Assembly (NCBI GenBank): GCA_002415335.1
Contig: DHXL01000048.1
Span: forward strand, 1 to 7,872
DNA length: 7,872 nt
Reading direction: 5' to 3'
Source: Oxalobacteraceae bacterium UBA5157
GTDB taxonomy: Bacteria; Pseudomonadota; Gammaproteobacteria; Burkholderiales; Burkholderiaceae_D
Both the position numbers and the translations under genes were made by a program. Shown here one piece after another: positions 7,144 to 7,872 of the stretch. The notes beneath the pieces are model-generated. The model was not told the origin of the DNA. It saw nothing but the letters and a program-made list of their open reading frames with translations, and did not search any database. Within the stretch, counting starts at the first letter, position 1. Every line of letters begins with the position of its first letter.

Positions 7144-7207
7144 GGGTACTCATGTTTTATATTGCGGGACAACAGTAAATGCCGCCGTACTCCGTCCCGA
7201 ACTGATT
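7144..7207 (-). promoter_or_regulatory. Probable dcp promoter region
   Basis: This is the short gap between the terminator of the RND gene and the dcp start codon, so the dcp promoter should be here. On the minus strand a TATAAA hexamer (7161 down to 7156) is the best -10 match, but no good -35 lies 16-18 bases upstream. If it is used, the transcript would start only about six bases before the ATG. An inverted repeat CGGGAC/GTCCCG (7165-7170 and 7194-7199) flanks the segment where RNA polymerase would bind and could be an operator. All assignments are tentative. Confidence 0.35.
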
Positions 7208-7238
7208 AAAAAGAAAACATACCCGCAAACGCGGGCAT
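7208..7238 (-). terminator. Intrinsic terminator of the RND permease gene
   Basis: Read on the minus strand, ATGCCCGC and GCGGGTAT (7238-7231 and 7226-7219) form an 8-bp stem with one G-U pair around a GTTT loop. It is followed by GTTTTCTTTTT (7218-7208). It starts 13 bases after the RND stop codon and lies before the dcp start, so dcp is probably not co-transcribed with the RND operon, or only by read-through. Confidence 0.85.
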
Positions 7239-7251
7239 GGCCGGACAACAT

Positions 7252-7872
7252 TCAATGACCGATCCTGGCGAGTGGCACCGCGCCCGACGTTTCCGCTTTC
7301 GGCTCGCCCTTGAAGAATCTGAGGGCACGCTTGCCCCAGCTATCGAGATAAGTGTAGGCCACCGGCACCACCACCAGCGTCAGCAGCGTCGAGGTGATGA
7401 CGCCGCCGATCACCGCACGCCCCATCGGCGCCTGCGATTCGCCGCCATCGCCGAGGCCGATCGCCATCGGCAGCATGCCGAAAATCATCGCCATCGTCGT
7501 CATCAGAATCGGGCGCAGACGGACCTGCCCGGCCGCCAGGATCGCATCGTGCTGCGACTTGCCGTCACGCTGCCCGTGGTTCGTGAAGTCGACCAGCAGA
7601 ATCGCATTTTTCGTGACCAATCCCATCAGCATGATGAACCCGATGATCGAGAACATGTTGAGCGTGCTGCCCGTGATCAGCAGCGCCACCAGCACGCCGA
7701 TCAGCGAGAGCGGCAGCGACATCATGATCGCGACCGGCTGCAGGAAGCTGCCGAACTGCGAAGCCAGCACCAGGTAAATGAAGATCACGGCCGTGCCGAG
7801 CGCAATCACCGCCGAGCCGAGCATTTCCTGCGAATCCTGCGCGCTGCCGGCGATATCGAAGCGCACGCCCGG
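7252..7872 (-). CDS. RND (HAE1/AcrB-type) efflux permease, C-terminal part
   Basis: This is the C-terminal 206 residues of an inner-membrane resistance-nodulation-division drug:proton antiporter. The reading frame runs off the right window edge, so the start and about four fifths of the usual ~1030-1060 residues are missing. Five hydrophobic segments match helices 8-12 of the AcrB fold: fragment residues about 18-37, 45-67, 71-96, 114-137 and 150-173. The signature NMFSIIGFIMLMGLVTKNAI (72-91) contains Lys88, equivalent to the conserved helix-10 lysine of the proton relay. LRPILMTTMAMIFGMLPMAI and the GGVITSTLLTLVVVPVAYTY segment are also family-typical. A short soluble tail (about 30 residues) ends the protein. 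The periplasmic adaptor gene and any regulator would lie to the right, outside the window. The subfamily and substrate cannot be judged from this fragment. Confidence 0.95.
   Translation of the reverse strand, partial: PGVRFDIAGSAQDSQEMLGSAVIALGTAVIFIYLVLASQFGSFLQPVAIMMSLPLSLIGVLVALLITGSTLNMFSIIGFIMLMGLVTKNAILLVDFTNHGQRDGKSQHDAILAAGQVRLRPILMTTMAMIFGMLPMAIGLGDGGESQAPMGRAVIGGVITSTLLTLVVVPVAYTYLDSWGKRALRFFKGEPKAETSGAVPLARIGH

Overview
The window is high-GC, densely coding bacterial DNA that looks betaproteobacterial. The protein flavour (NodT-type outer membrane factor plus EmrA/EmrB plus an HAE1-class RND pump) and the codon bias towards G/C third positions fit Burkholderiales, possibly Oxalobacteraceae. 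That placement is inference from recalled family resemblance, not from a search.

Layout. (1) Positions 1-606 hold no gene I can name. The stretch is less GC-rich than the rest, has a weak minus-strand ORF (70-273), an open plus-strand frame running in from the left edge to 426, and a convincing plus-strand intrinsic terminator at 447-476. (2) Positions 607-4879 are a plus-strand three-gene operon for a tripartite drug-efflux machine: an outer-membrane lipoprotein channel (NodT/OprM type), an EmrA/HlyD membrane-fusion protein, and an EmrB/DHA2 14-helix proton antiporter. The last two genes overlap by 4 bp. The first two are separated by 89 bp containing a long imperfect hairpin. (3) Position 4932-4955 is a perfectly symmetrical stem with A/T tails that can end transcription from both sides of a convergent junction. 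(4) Positions 4981-7143 (minus strand) encode an M3-family zinc metallopeptidase of the peptidyl-dipeptidase Dcp type with an apparent export signal. (5) Positions 7252-7872 (minus strand) are the C-terminal end of an RND multidrug efflux permease that continues past the right edge. Its own intrinsic terminator (7208-7238) separates it from dcp.

How the genes work together. The three plus-strand genes together make a complete inner membrane-periplasm-outer membrane export path driven by the proton gradient. No dedicated regulator lies inside the window. The RND permease is a second, mechanistically distinct exporter on the opposite strand. The peptidase lies between the two and is transcribed as its own unit; nothing visible ties it to efflux.

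I see no clear undescribed system here. The items most worth a second look are the orphan terminator and unexplained leader upstream of the efflux operon, the intercistronic hairpin, and the unusual start region of dcp (no ribosome binding site, a -10-like box very close to the start codon, and an overlapping short ORF ending on an internal Met codon).
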